Below, piece after piece: positions 11,562 to 24,068 of a stretch of DNA of 64,000 nt; within the stretch, counting starts at the first letter, position 1; the number at the start of each line of letters is the position of its first letter. Below the pieces are notes generated by a model, which searched no databases, had not been told where the DNA came from, and saw only the letters and a list, made by a program, of their open reading frames with translations. The stretch comes from Limonium bicolor (Eukaryota; Streptophyta; Magnoliopsida; Caryophyllales; Plumbaginaceae), in NCBI GenBank assembly GCA_023374045.1, contig CM041778.1:293237533-293301532 (forward strand), given 5' to 3'. The position numbers and the translations under genes are program-made.

Positions 11562-13849
11562 TGTATAGGAAATACCCGTAACAATATAATACATATATAG
11601 ATATATATACATTATTTGTATACGTTTTAAATCATTAAGTGTCTTTCTCTTGGTTGTTCACTTAATATTTATTTAACGCCTGCAGTGTATTGATTATAAT
11701 TACTATTTTGTTCTGTTACGATTTGATAATTTTAATATGGTACAAATCAAACATATTTTGTCATAGTAGCTATTTTATCATTATGCAGACTTTTGAGAGA
11801 TTCGTATATATATTTGACAAAACATGGATGAGTCTATTTATGTTTTGGAAAAGAAAATTTTATTTGGTCTTAATTTTCTTAGCAATATATATATATATAT
11901 TTCTCGTTGTTCGAATATATTAATTGTTTTTGATTCTGGTTGTTTCAATATATTATCTTAGTTTTATTATAAATACCGTTTTCTTTCGTAGTCTCGTAAT
12001 ATCCAAATTTTATATTTTAATATGGTTTTTTATTTTATTTTATTTTATACTTCTTTTTAAGTCGTTGGATTCGTCATCTATATATTACCCACATCACTTT
12101 AACCTAAATATCAAACCTGCCTTCTTTCTCAATCTTGATCATCTTCAATACTTTTCAACTCCGCCGTTTTCTTTCACTTGCCGATTATATATTTCACCAC
12201 GGCACATTCGGTATGTAAGTCCCAAGTACTCCTTTTTTCATCTACAATTATTGTTTAAAGTTTCTACTTTTACCAAACTATAGAAATTTTGACGTTTATG
12301 ATTTGTTCTGTTAAGTGGATTCAGATTTGGAATTACAGGGAAGTGACTATTTAGACTTCGCTTTCAAGTTGATACATTGATTCATATGTGTTGGTTTTTC
12401 ATTAAAATAATAAAAAATCATTAAATTCGGGTAAGTGGGTTTTCATGAATTTTAATTGGTTTGGTATTTGAGTAATACAATCTCACCGCAATTCGACCTT
12501 CATGAGGAAGTTCGTATTAGACAACTGGAAGTTAATTTATTAATATTATATATTCATTATTATTTGTACTCATGCTATGGTTTCAGTGGTTCTAATTTAA
12601 CATGGCAATTGATTTTATATACAAACTGATCTTCTGAAAACGCGTCGCGGAATTTTTTTTATTTTATTCAAAATTGTATTTTGTTTCCTTTTTATCTTTT
12701 AATTTTAATTCTATTTAGAACATATATTTTCGAGTATGGAAATTCGCCATCCTTTTAAACGAGATTAGAGGATGTTTAGTTCTAAAAGGGATACCGTGCT
12801 GATTATGATAGATTTCAAGCACGTTGATGGTGGGTGCTAGCTGATTGTCATCAATTGTCGGTTGCTTGTTTTGTTGAGCGGGGATTCCAGGTAACCTTGT
12901 GTTCACCTAATTTACGTTGTGATTGTGTTGTGGTATTTTGATGTTGAATGTATGGGTGGTGAATGTGGAAATGGTGCTTATAATGTTGATATTATACTGA
13001 TGGTATGAAATATTTGAGATGGTTGAGAATTTTGGAATTATATTCTGGATTTGATGGGAGTTTGATTTTGGAATTGGGAAGGCCTTTGGCTAATTTTATA
13101 TTTTGGCGCTGTTGAGTCTCAGACCGCAGCTAAGCTCTATGATCTACTCCATTAGTCAGTAAAACTTTTGGGGGTGTGCACACTTAAGGAATTAGAGTGA
13201 GGGTGAACTGGATCGGTCCCAACTCTGTTGTGGTACCAATTATTGGAATTTGTGAATTGTGGAACTTTGGTGACTCCCGTCATTCCTGAATTGTTTGTGG
13301 TATTGTTTATTGGGTGTGAGATTATTTTGATGATATTGTGTGATTGGTTATATGGCTATGGATGTTTATTGTACTCAAATGGATTTTCAAAATGTTTGAC
13401 AAGGTGTTACAGGGTTTACTCAGTTTCTTTGATTTGCGCGGTCCCTTCTTGTGTGTGTTATGTTTTCTGACCGCAGGTAATGAAGCTGACCTGGATATAA
13501 AGCGTGAGAGTTGGGTTTGAGAATTGACATAGACTCCACTTCGATTAGTTTTAAATGGATATAGATGGTTATAGTTTCTTATAGACTGATTGTATTTCCT
13601 AGTTGGTTTCGTATTTATGTAGTTGGTGTTCAAGTTGTTATTTAATTATTTATTTATTTATTTATGTATTTGTTATCCGGTTAAGGTTGAAGTTTCATTT
13701 TGTTTAGCCTTAGCACTCACAAGGTTGTGAGTGTGGCGGTAACACCCTTTAGGTTTTGTCTTCCGCTGCTAAGTAGATGATAGGAAAAAAAATTGATTTT
13801 AATTTGTACTTCGACCTTAATAAATACCGGCTAGTTTTTGGGTGTTACA
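11562..13849 (+). mobile_element. 5' LTR of an initiator-tRNA-primed Ty3/gypsy-type element
   Basis: The right end is firm: TTTTTGGGTGTTACA ends at 13849, followed after three bases by the tRNA-Met primer site. The left end is set at TGTATAGGAAATACCCG (11562) because AAATACCCGTAACAATATA recurs at 14525, next to a polypurine tract where the 3' LTR should start. The LTR is AT-rich with no coding sequence. No target-site duplication can be checked because the 3' LTR is cut after about 21 bp by the next element. Confidence 0.6.
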
Positions 13850-13852
13850 AAG

Positions 13853-13864
13853 TGGTATCAGAGC
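13853..13864 (+). promoter_or_regulatory. Primer-binding site, initiator tRNA-Met
   Basis: TGGTATCAGAGC is complementary to the 3' end of plant initiator tRNA-Met. It lies three bases after the LTR end at 13849. Confidence 0.85.
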
Positions 13865-14522
13865 AATCTACTCTAAAATTGAGCTAATGGAAGTGTCTAA
13901 ATTGGAATTAGGATTAAAATGGAAGGGGTTAAGGGTATGAGTTGTGAGGGCGTTCTGTATTGTGATTTATGTATGAATTTTATACTAACTTGTAGGAGGT
14001 GAAATGTGATAATAATTAATCTTTTGGTTGATTGGAAATTGCAAATCTATGTTTTGTTCTTCAGTTGGACTAGGTAGTCCATTAATTGGATGTATTTGTT
14101 TCTCTTGTGTATGCTTTGAAACATTATGAGAAATTTTGAGGCTATACTTTGGTTATGGGAACTGGAACTAGGTGTTAACAAGCAGGTGGGGATGATATTA
14201 AGTTACGATGTCGTAACTTATTCTTTTAAGGGGGTAGACTGCAACAACCTAAATTTTGGAAAATCAGCAAGTTAGTTTGGAGTTTAGTCTTGAAATGATT
14301 GTTTCATTTAGAGAAGGTTGAAAGAAGTGCTTGGAATGAGGTAGATCATTTGGTGGCGCCATAAGTAGTTAAGAGATGAGTTAGAAATTTGTCTTAAAGA
14401 AATTCGTTTGAGCAAGGACTTGCATTAGAGCTTTGAGTTAGATATTTATCGTTACAGATAGTGGAGTGTTCTTATATTACATCCAGCTTCGGGGACGAAG
14501 CTTTCTTTTAAGGGGGTAATAA
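13865..14522 (+). other. Short non-coding internal region with two polypurine-tract copies
   Basis: Only about 660 bp separate primer site and 3' LTR, so the element has no gag or pol. TTCTTTTAAGGGGGTA occurs twice, at about 14221 and 14508. The second is preceded by the hairpin AGCTTCGGGGACGAAGCT, a signature seen just before the polypurine tract of plant Tekay/Del-type chromoviruses. The first is followed by TGCAACAACCTAAATTTTGG, which looks like an LTR start. Confidence 0.55.
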
Positions 14523-14543
14523 TGAAATACCCGTAACAATATA
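14523..14543 (+). mobile_element. First 21 bp of an interrupted 3' LTR
   Basis: TGAAATACCCGTAACAATATA follows the polypurine tract and matches bases near the start of the LTR at 11562. It is then cut by the LTR starting at 14544. The rest of this 3' LTR is not found in the window. Confidence 0.5.
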
Positions 14544-17500
14544 TGAAATACCCCAAATCTAAATAATATTATTAGATCATTATTTATTGGAATATAATCC
14601 AAATATAAATCATTTCACGTACGCATGCAAACCCATGCATGAAAACGTTACGTAAAAATAGTCGTTTCTCCATAAACGCTAAAACGCCTTAGAAACATGT
14701 GATCAAGCATGACCTTGTATGACCTTCTAAAACTCAAACCAAATGGTCATACACTCATTATATGAATATATAAATATATTCCCTAAGCTATATTCAGTAA
14801 AATACGCAAAATGCTCGGGAGTGCTCACACCCGCTCCTTAAAGCACGAAAAGTCCGGAGGAGTGCCGAGGTGGCACGAACTCCTATAAAATTTATTCCTA
14901 GAGTTCCTAACATCATTATTTATCATTCTAAAGAGAACCCACGAAGTGGTTTCTCAAAATTCAGCAAAAAACCACAGGAGGATTTCTTAGCGCTCCTTTT
15001 TGCCCGGGTGTGTCCCGATGGCCCGTAAATTATGTCATGGGTTGATATAACCTCATATAACCCAATGTAACATCTTATTATATGTTTATTTACTATAATA
15101 AGTGTTTACAAACACTTGGAACTCATAAAAACAATTGGTTTCCCAAAATTTCCTTAGAGCACAAAAATACACCTTCGGGTGTCACGAAAATGCGTTTTAC
15201 GCAATTACCTTGTAGTTTTTGACATGCCACGAATTGGTAATCTTAAATAGGGTTAAAATGACCTTCTAAATAAGTTGGTGTGACTAGTCAACAAGGCTCT
15301 CTATAGGGGCCGATTTTGAGAGCAAAAACTAGTATAAAATTTGCCTTTAAAGTTAAAAAAGGCTTAAAACATAATGACTCATCATCCCATGTGCTATAAT
15401 ACTTAATGGCAAAGAAATGTGTGACTCATTTGACCAGAGAGCTGTCGAAATTATGCTAGAGAACATGGCCAAGTTGGCTAGACAAAAACAAAATGCAAAA
15501 AGGTAAAAAGTAGATCTAAGATTCCTTTCTTTTGTTTTTCTTACAAACTAAGTAATCTTCCATGTTCTTCCTTGGCTCTTCATGGCCGGTTTTTGAGCTC
15601 CATTCAGGCCTTCAATTCGTGAGTCTACATGAGGAAGAAGACAACACAAACTTAGAAAAATCAAAAGAAGATACCTTACCTTTTCTTACCTTGTCTTCTA
15701 GCACATAATCATTCTCTTCCAACTCATGCCTTGTCACACCACACATGGCCGGTTTTATGCAGAGAACATGGGCATGCATTGAGCCAATAAACCATGTAAT
15801 AAACTAAGGAAAAGAATTGTCAATTGACATTAAAAATTTGACAAAACAAAATCAGATTCCAAATGTCTTCTTTCATTACGTGAGCTAGGTCTCATTTTTC
15901 TCCTTGCCCTCTTCATCCACGGTTTTGGTAAGCTCTCTCCTCTCTCTTCTAGCTTCATCTTCTTCCTTTGAAGCTCTTAAGTCCATTAATGGAGTTTTAA
16001 CTTCTATCTTCACCTTTAAGGTAATTTCCTAGCATTTCTTGGCAAGACTTGAAGCAAAACTCCTCCTAGCGTAACAAGGTGTGTTCGGCTTCATTTAGTT
16101 CTCCAAGGAGATTGTCCAAACCAACATTAAACCAAGGAGCATCTCAAGGTTATCTTAAGGTAGGTTTTAAAGCTTGTAAATCCTTAAAGCACATTTCTAT
16201 GTGTAACCAAGTTCTACTTCTTCTAAGCCTCTTTTCTTCTTCATTTTGAAGAAGGAAAACTTGTCCTCCATCTACATTAAGAGTGCCGAAACTATAAGGA
16301 GAAAAGTCTAAGGTAAAGTCTTGTAAAACTACTTCCAAATCTACTTAAGATCTTTATTCAAGATCTAACTCCTAAACACCTTCACCTCTTGCATAAAACC
16401 GAAGAGGAGCATCAAGTTTACCTAGGAGAAAGCTTGGAGATTCAAGAAGAAGTTCAAGCACTTAACCACCTTTGTTAAGAAGTAAGTTTACTAAGTAAAT
16501 CTTTATGTTATAAGCTTTGTTAAGCTTCTAAAAATTATACAAAATTATATACACCTCCTAAGTAAATTAATACCGAAACCATATGGTATTATATGCCAAG
16601 AATGTAACCTATAACATATAAGGAAAATATTTACCTTAAGACACATTTTTGTGTCACAAATTTTAGTTATGTTATATAATTTCATGCCGAATTATCAAGG
16701 GCAAAAGTTCTTTATTTTGAGCTTAGAGTTTATATAAGACATTACAATAATTTTTACATAAGTTATATGACCCATATGAATTTATGTACGTTTATTATGA
16801 CATATAAAACCACTTTTTATACTATTTGGTCACTAAATAAATATGGCCGAATTACCTAAGAGTTAAATAGATTTTAATGAGCTACTTAGGTATATAAACT
16901 TATATCATAAGGTTGGTGAGTTAAAAATATTTTATTAGAGCTTAAATGGCTAATTAATTAAGTTATGTGACTTAAATGTAATTTTTATAAAGTTTGGTGA
17001 GTTTAATGTGAAAACCGTAAGTTAAGGGTGTATTTGGTGTAATTATAATATAATATAAGGTTAGGAATTAAGTTTATGAATTTTAGATAATTTAAACAAG
17101 TGTTAAAGTAACACTTTATAAAGTTTTGGGCTATTATGTAATTTATAAAAGTTGATATGAAAGTTTAGAAATTATTAGTGGGCGAATTCATAATTAAGAG
17201 AATTATTAGGTTCACTTTCGAAATTTTAAAGAATTAAATATTTAGACTATAGTTTATAAGTTATTAAGTAACTATTATAAAGTTTTGGGATGAAAATGTA
17301 ATTAATGGAAAGTTCAAGACCAAAGCCGAATTATTTGGGGTTAGTTTGGTAATTTAGGAATTTATAAATATATATTCGGCATTTATGGAGAATTAAAATT
17401 AAAACTATAGTTTACATGACATTATGTAAAAGTTATAAGATTTTGTGGTTAGATTGTAATTATAAGAAATAAATTATTAAAGCCGAGAATTTAAGGGGCT

Positions 17501-19474
17501 AAGTTGTAATTTTTGAGAGTTATAATATTTAAAAGCTATATACCAAAATATTAGGGATGGCTTTGTAATTTAGCTAAATAAGAAGTTAAAACTCTATAAT
17601 ATAAAGAGATTAGAATTTAATATAAAGTTTATGAATTTATGTGGTTGTTTTGTAAATAACCGAAATATAAGAGTAAGAATTTAGATTAAAATAAATATAG
17701 GTCCTACATGGATATTTGGAGGAATTAGAAAGAAAGAATTTGATTAAAGGAATTATGGAATTAAAACTATGGCTTACATGGTTATAAGGAATTGAAAGAT
17801 AAAAATAAATATTACTTATGGTTAAAAAGGAGAATAATAAAACTATAAGAATTTTATGTCTATGTATGACATATAAATATAGTTAAGAAATTATAAGTTG
17901 TTATGTCACCTACACAAATAAAATAAACAACAAATGCAATAAACACATAAATGTGCATTAAAGGATTTATAAATAAATCAAAAGGAATAACAAATAAGTT
18001 ATACATTAAATCATGAGGTGATTAAAAGAAATAAACCTCACATGAAATAACAATATGATTTGTTAAATGATCCAATAGAATTATTATATAAGGGTAACAT
18101 AAATTAACCCTCTCAGTCATCCATTCTAGGACTTTGTTTGACCAGACGTTGACCAATATTTACAACTACATAACCTTACTATACTTTTCTTACCATTTAC
18201 TACTACTAATTACTACCTTTGTACACATGTTGTTACTACATAATTATCATATTAACGTCTACTTGAACAGTTTGTAATTGTACTGTATGTTCTTGCTGTT
18301 TCTACCGGATTACGGCTTGTGTGCTATCTGTTGTTTGAAAACGACCAGATATTAATGTAAAATGTTGTTTTACTCTGTGCTGTTGTATTATTTTATGTGC
18401 GTGAATGATGCTACTACACGTGTATGTCCACGCATACACCACTACTATACCAGTGGATTAAATACCTGCGCTTCAGTATACCGAAGACTTGTACTCAAGT
18501 CTCTCACTAACTTCACTTTATAACAAACGTCATTATCCTAAACGTGATAATTGACATTATACATTGGGTTCTTGTCAACATCTTTATATGACACCTAACA
18601 ACTCTATACTATGAGAATGAGGAGCCCAGTTGGATCTGGCCATGCATGCTACAGGAGTTGTACCTGTCTCAGGTCGTCTCCTATCTACGTCGCGACGGAA
18701 CATTCAGTTGGGAGGGAGACTCTATTCCTCCCGGGATTCAAATGCCCATCAGTTCAGTTTGAGGAAGATTTCATTCCTCTAGTGGGATTCATTTTCCCAC
18801 GCCTCTCAGTTCAGGGTTTAACTACGTTATCTCCTGGGGTTTTTATACCCAACCTTTCTCTATAACGAGGTCACTATACCTCCACTATATTGATATACTT
18901 TTATACATCTGTCAGTCCCACTGTGTGGACCCGACAGCTATCAGACATTTCAGTTCAGCTAACTTGACCTTCTGTGTCTTGTTCTATGTGACATTATTGT
19001 CCTTGTTTGGATACTTGTTATCATCAGATTATGCTTGTTTACAGCTTTATAAAAATGAACTGCATGTGTTCGACAAAGTAGTTGGTGTGGCCCGGTAGAC
19101 GATGGGCTGCACGTTTTCCATACCAGCATTGTTTGCTGAGCCCCTTTGGGGGCACCCCCATTTTTCAGGTACCTGAAGTTTAAGAAGATCATCACACCGA
19201 GTGTAGGTGGGGTAGACCAAGCTTTGGGAGTCTACTATTAGTTAATTATTTTATTTCAGTATCGTACTTTGAGTTTGATTCCTAGTATCTCGGGTTGTAT
19301 CTGTATTCCAGACCGTGACATCGAGGATTGTATTTGGACTTAGCCTTGTTGGTCACAAGGGTGGCCAACGGCGTTGTAATACCGCCCGGTTGTTGTATTT
19401 ATTTCCGCTGCAGTTGTATTTTATTTGGGAGTGATCGCCGTTCAGTTTATTGGATTTCGGGTTGGGGTATTACA
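14544..19474 (+). mobile_element. Very long (4.9 kb) 5' LTR of an initiator-tRNA-primed gypsy-type element
   Basis: It starts TGAAATACCCCAAATC and ends GGTTGGGGTATTACA, so the termini are mutually inverted (TGAAATACCCCAA against TGTAATACCCCAA). A tRNA-Met primer site follows at 19479. The stretch is AT-rich and has no credible coding sequence. The 3' LTR is absent from the window and the element is truncated after gag. A 4.9-kb LTR is long for Ty3/gypsy, and the related LTR at 31133-60608 is of similar net length (about 4.5 kb). Confidence 0.75.
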
Positions 19475-19478
19475 AAAA

Positions 19479-19490
19479 TGGTATCAGAGC
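19479..19490 (+). promoter_or_regulatory. Primer-binding site, initiator tRNA-Met
   Basis: TGGTATCAGAGC lies four bases after the LTR end at 19474. It is followed by GTAGTTACGCTCTG, which also follows the primer site at 27005. Confidence 0.9.
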
Positions 19491-19656
19491 GTAGTTACGC
19501 TCTGGATACAAGGATACACCGAGATTAGGATATCTAAAAGCTTTAGGTTAAGGGTTGAGAGATAGAATTGAAAGGAGTTTAAGTTAGTTTTACTTAGACT
19601 ACTATCCAAGACCAAGATTGAGACCTCAGTGTCTAATATACCTCAAAATCCTGCAG

Positions 19657-20923
19657 ATGTCAGGAAGAGGAGGACGACGTGGACAGGCCGATGAGGAGCC
19701 ATCCGTCAGGCTGGCAGACATTGCCACCTTAATTGCTCAGGCATTCGCACAGGCGGGGGTTGGACAGCAGCAGCAGCTACCTCCACCACCACCACCCAGA
19801 GAGAGAGATTGGGTGAAGAGTTTGGCTGATCTGAGGCCAACTGCATTCAAGGGGCAGACTGACCCTGCTCACTTGGAGACCTACATCATGGAGATGGAGA
19901 CATCGTTCGAGACGCTTGCAGTCCCAGCTAGGGAAAAAGTAAGACTTGTTGCCTTTTATCTGAAGGATGCAGCTAGAGATTGGTGGAACATGGTGAAAGC
20001 CGACCACCTGGATGACCCAGCTTTTACTTGGGGACATTACACTGCATTACTTAGGGGCAAATACTACCCGGCCCACACCAGGATGGTGAAGACTCGGGAG
20101 TTTGACACCTTGGAGCAGACGGGGAAGATGTCAGTGGATGAGTACTATGCGAAGTTTACTTCGCTACTCCGACTATTACCCGGCATAGGATACTCGGACC
20201 AGGTGTTGGTCGATCGATTCTACGGGGGACTGAGCCCTCGACTTCAGTTTGGGATGGGACCAATCATCCCCACCAGTTGCAGGTAAAACAGGAAGGACAT
20301 AAATCAGTTGGAAATCTTATTACATACTATACCCCATCATGGGAGATTTGGAGATTAATATCTTGAGATTTCAGGAATGCTATCATGCTGCTTCCGTAGT
20401 GGAGATCACTTGTAAGAGAAGGGATGCTTTGAGCTCCCAAAAGAGGAAGGACGGACCTGGTGGCGAAGATGCCAAGCAGGGGAACTCCAACAAAAGAAAC
20501 AAACCCTATCAGAAAGGACAGGGGTCCTATCAAGGGAAAGGGAACCAAACTACTGGGAACCCCCAGTCAGGAACCTACGGAGCAGCAACCTCACAGAAAA
20601 CCTACCCATCTAAGGGTAGGCACTCTAATCAGACAGTTAGAATTGAAACTTTTGTGATTACTTCAGTACCTTTGGAATGTATAATTGACCTTGTTGTATT
20701 AGGTTCTGGATCCGGCTCAAACACGGGCCAGAAGTACATCCGCCGTTTCAACTGTAAACAGTGTGGAAAAGATCACCCCGGCGTGGACTGCCAAGGGGAG
20801 AAAGTCATGTGCCGCTACTGTCAAATACTCGGACATCGTGCTTTCGAGTGCATCCGAAACCCGGAGAGCATGAACTACCGCCCGAGAGCAAAGCACCAAC
20901 CCAGGCCAAAAGAATGGGGCTAG
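19657..20923 (+). pseudogene. gag: Ty3/gypsy (chromovirus-type) gag, frameshifted
   Basis: Gag forms the capsid shell of the retrotransposon particle. I start it at the inner ATG 19657 (MSGRGGRRGQADEEPS), since the upstream ATG at 19618 only adds leader-like residues. The first frame (to 20286) holds the gag core: FKGQTDPAHLETYIMEME, then RLVAFYLKDAARDWW and DEYYAKFTSLLRLLPG. A frameshift near 20286 moves to the frame 20339-20923, which is rich in Lys/Gln. That frame ends with two zinc knuckles, CKQCGKDHPGVDC and CRYCQILGHRAFEC. A possible intron lies between them (20616-20702). No protease or reverse transcriptase follows. Confidence 0.85.
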
Positions 20924-21354
20924 CGATACTCGCCCTCCACCAACCAACCAAGCTCAGGGGTATAAGGGCAAAGGCCCAGCATCGGGACCCGCCCTGCATG
21001 TCATGGACCGCTCAGATGAGGCTGGTCCTTCTACCAACCCAGTATTTCTAAACCATGTGAACCTGTTACTGAGCATTGGATGATGTGAATGAGTGCTTGC
21101 ATGCCTTGATTGCCTAATTGAGTAGGAAATAATTAGTAAGACTCACTAGTAAAATTTAAACCACGTAGGAAGCTATAAGATATGCTTTCCTATCCCCTCA
21201 CCGCCCTCCTGGAGGAAAACATATCAAAGTACCAGAACCAGGGAACGAACAATGTAAGGTTATCCAACCAGGATTGATATTACTCAAAGGATACCTAACA
21301 CCGGAGACACAAATACAATCATCAGAAATGTCAAGATTGGGAGCAGGACCAGGA
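20924..21354 (+). other. Truncated tail after gag, up to the inverted-repeat junction
   Basis: The first part still reads like the Gly/Pro-rich link between gag zinc knuckle and protease (up to about 21048). The remainder shows no motif. At about 21355 it joins an Athila gag fragment in minus orientation, with GGGG shared at the junction. Confidence 0.5.
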
Positions 21355-21895
21355 GGGGTAGGAATTTGTCGTAGAACTTGGTGGCCATGTCATCCCAAGT
21401 ACCAATGGTACTTGGTGTCAGGCTATGATACCACTTGCTCGCACTTCCTGTCAGGCTGTGAGGGAATAATGACAGTCTTGCGTACTGGAGTACTGCGTCG
21501 GTTGCAGTAAGACTGTTGGCATGTTGCAAGAACTTTGTAACATGTAACAGGGCTTCGTCTGGACTGGAACCATCAAACATGCCTAACTCCTTTACACATC
21601 TAATTTGATGATATGGCTTCAGCTTCTGCCACTCATTGTATTCGGATGGGCTAAGGTGAGGAAGGATGATGGCAGGCTGTTGTCCTTGATTAGACGGCCT
21701 GTTAATGTTTCGAACTGTCGCTGGTGAAATTGCCATGTCAGCTTCCGGGTCAGATTCTATCACTGTGGTGGTAATGTTGTGTTGAGTTCGGTTCTGCCTT
21801 AGGGTGCGCAGAAGGGTTCTCTCGATCTCTGGAATGTAACCAACCGTGTGATTATTAATATTTTCTGGGAGGCTGTTTGACCTGGTAAAAGGCAT
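21355..21895 (-). pseudogene. gag: Athila gag, N-terminal fragment (arm A)
   Basis: The minus-strand frame starts at ATG 21895 (MPFTRSNSLPENINNHTVGY) and runs about 180 residues through YNEWQKLKPYHQIRCVKELG and WDDMATKFYDKFLP. It is then cut at the arm boundary and reads into unrelated sequence. It is the counterpart of the arm B gag at 43816, with a few substitutions (MPF against MHF) and one codon missing in LTG-SASKW. It cannot make a full Gag. Confidence 0.9.
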
Positions 21896-22308
21896 TCACC
21901 ACTCAAAACAGAGAAAAGAAACTCGTTATGTGAGAAAATAAAATGTTAGGAATTAGTTGACATAAATTATAAGTTAGTAGTTAGAGACAATGGAAATTAA
22001 AATGACAGAAAATGAAATGACAGAAATTTAAACGACAGAAAATTAAAGTTAGTAGTTAGTATACTAGAAATTTAAAGTTAGTAGTTAGTATACTGGAAAA
22101 TTAAAGGACAATGGAAATTAAATGACAGAAATAAATGACAATAATATTAAGATGTTAGAAGTTAGATGTCCAAAGTCAGAAGTCCGAAGTCCAAAGTCAA
22201 ATGTCCGAGGCCAGATGTCCGAAATTGGATTAACAATTTAATAATATTAACAGATTATTATATTATAACAGGTGAATTAACCGGGGCTTAGGGACTAGAA
22301 TAAATCAA

Positions 22309-22327
22309 GTCCCCGGCAACGGCGCCA
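22309..22327 (-). promoter_or_regulatory. Primer-binding site, tRNA-Asp (arm A Athila)
   Basis: On the minus strand TGGCGCCGTTGCCGGGGAC is complementary to the 3' end of plant tRNA-Asp including CCA. It lies three bases after the LTR end at 22331. Confidence 0.9.
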
Positions 22328-22330
22328 TTT

Positions 22331-24063
22331 TGCAGACGTGTTATCGTGAGTGGTTAGGACTGGTGTAATGAAAATAAAAGAAAAGAAATTAAAACTCAAA
22401 ATAAACGTCGGGCTACAAACAAATCCCGATCGTGGTAGTATAGTAAAGTGTAAGTGACCGGATATCGATCGTGGGACTTATAGTGAAATAAGTAGTACCT
22501 AAGCTTGTCACAAAAGGGGGTAGTTAATTGACTTGTTTCTGAAAAGTAAATAACAGATTAATTTAGTGAATTGAAGATAAATTAAACGGAACTCCGGGTT
22601 TAGGTTATTATGATCTGATTAGTTATGCTATCTCTACCGGTTTAATAAAAAATTTGGCAAGATTCCTGTTATTATCTTAAGGTCCGATGAAAACTCATAA
22701 GAACTCGTTTACCTGAAAATGCAAGGTCCGATGAAAACTCAAGCAAAATGCGTGTAAACAGCAGAGGAGTATGAGGAATTTTATTCTTGCAACTTGTACT
22801 AACTTATTCGATGAAAATAAGTTCCTACAGTTTTACGGCTTAATTAACCTATCTGTTTGTCACCGATCAGATTAAAAACAAATTTAGTAAGGCTTTTTAA
22901 TAAATCGATGAAATTTATTAAAAAGGGAGAGAGAAAAAACTTTAATCGTAACAAACTGAATTTATTTTAACCGGTAGAAATATAGGTTACACAACTAAAC
23001 AAACCATAATTGAACCTTCGCCCGGAGTAAATCCTCCTTAGCCTGACATATTAACTGGTAATAAGTCAGACAGAGGTTGGACATAATAATAATATGGAGG
23101 TGTGGATGGTGAATGGAGAAATGAAGAGAACAAAGAGTGGAGCGAGTACGTAGGATATTGTATGTGGAATGAGTGATTTGGAGTGTTTTAGTTCTGGGGA
23201 CTGAATGATGTGTTGTGGTGTATGGGAGAGAATTAATGGAAGCGAATGGTAATTGTGGTGAGCGATGGTCTGATTTTCTGTTTTCTCCGTACGTCCGTTT
23301 AAGGTTGAAGGTGCTGTGTTTATATAGAGGAGGAGGATAAGGTTAGAGGCAGATCTGGAGTGGAAGGAGATTGATTGCAGATTGATTGCTCATTGATTGC
23401 AGGGGACAGAGCTGGAGACAGACGCGTGAGGAAAATAAGGTAGGCGCTGTCTGATATTAATGGAGAAGTCTGCTGAGCCGCGAAGGAAGAAGAAACTGTC
23501 GCGTTGAATTTAGTCACGTCTGCCTGTCTGTCCGCCTGATATTACGCGGACGTCTCATACTCTCGCCCGCGGTCTCTCAATCTCTTGTCCGCCTCATTTC
23601 ATGCGGACACAAGTGTTGTCCGCCAATCTGTCCGCCTAAATCCATGCGGACATCAATGGAGTCCGCTACTTGTCGGTCACCTTGTCCTGTCTGCCTAATT
23701 CCATGCGGACAACACACAGGCAGTCACGTCCGCCCCTGGTTAGGCGGTCACCTTGTCCTGCCGCCTTGTTCTATGCGGACACAGGAGTGGACACAAGTTT
23801 TTGACTTATTTTCTTCTACGAACTTTGACCGGCTCTAGATTCTTCGTTTGGACTCCGTTTTCTGAGACGTTTGCGTCTATGCGTTCGTCTCTTCGTCTAC
23901 TTCGCTTCCAGCTTGGTTTTCCTCATGTTTAAACAATAAATTGTGAGATAACAATAAAACATAAACTAGAGGAAAACTAACCGAAGAGGAGAAATGAGCA
24001 AGAAAAGTGCTAATATTATATATGAAATACACCTATAAAACATACTCATTTGGACACTTATCA
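22331..24063 (-). mobile_element. Athila 5' LTR (arm A, minus)
   Basis: The minus strand runs from TGATAAGTGTCC (24063) to CACGTCTGCA (22331). It is flanked outside by TATTT (24064-24068), the complement of the AAATA duplication of the arm B copy. The TATA box reads TATATAAA at 23319-23326 (minus), with a GGCGGAC-rich array upstream of it at 23515-23795. It is nearly identical to 41640-43381. Confidence 0.92.
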
Positions 24064-24068
24064 TATTT

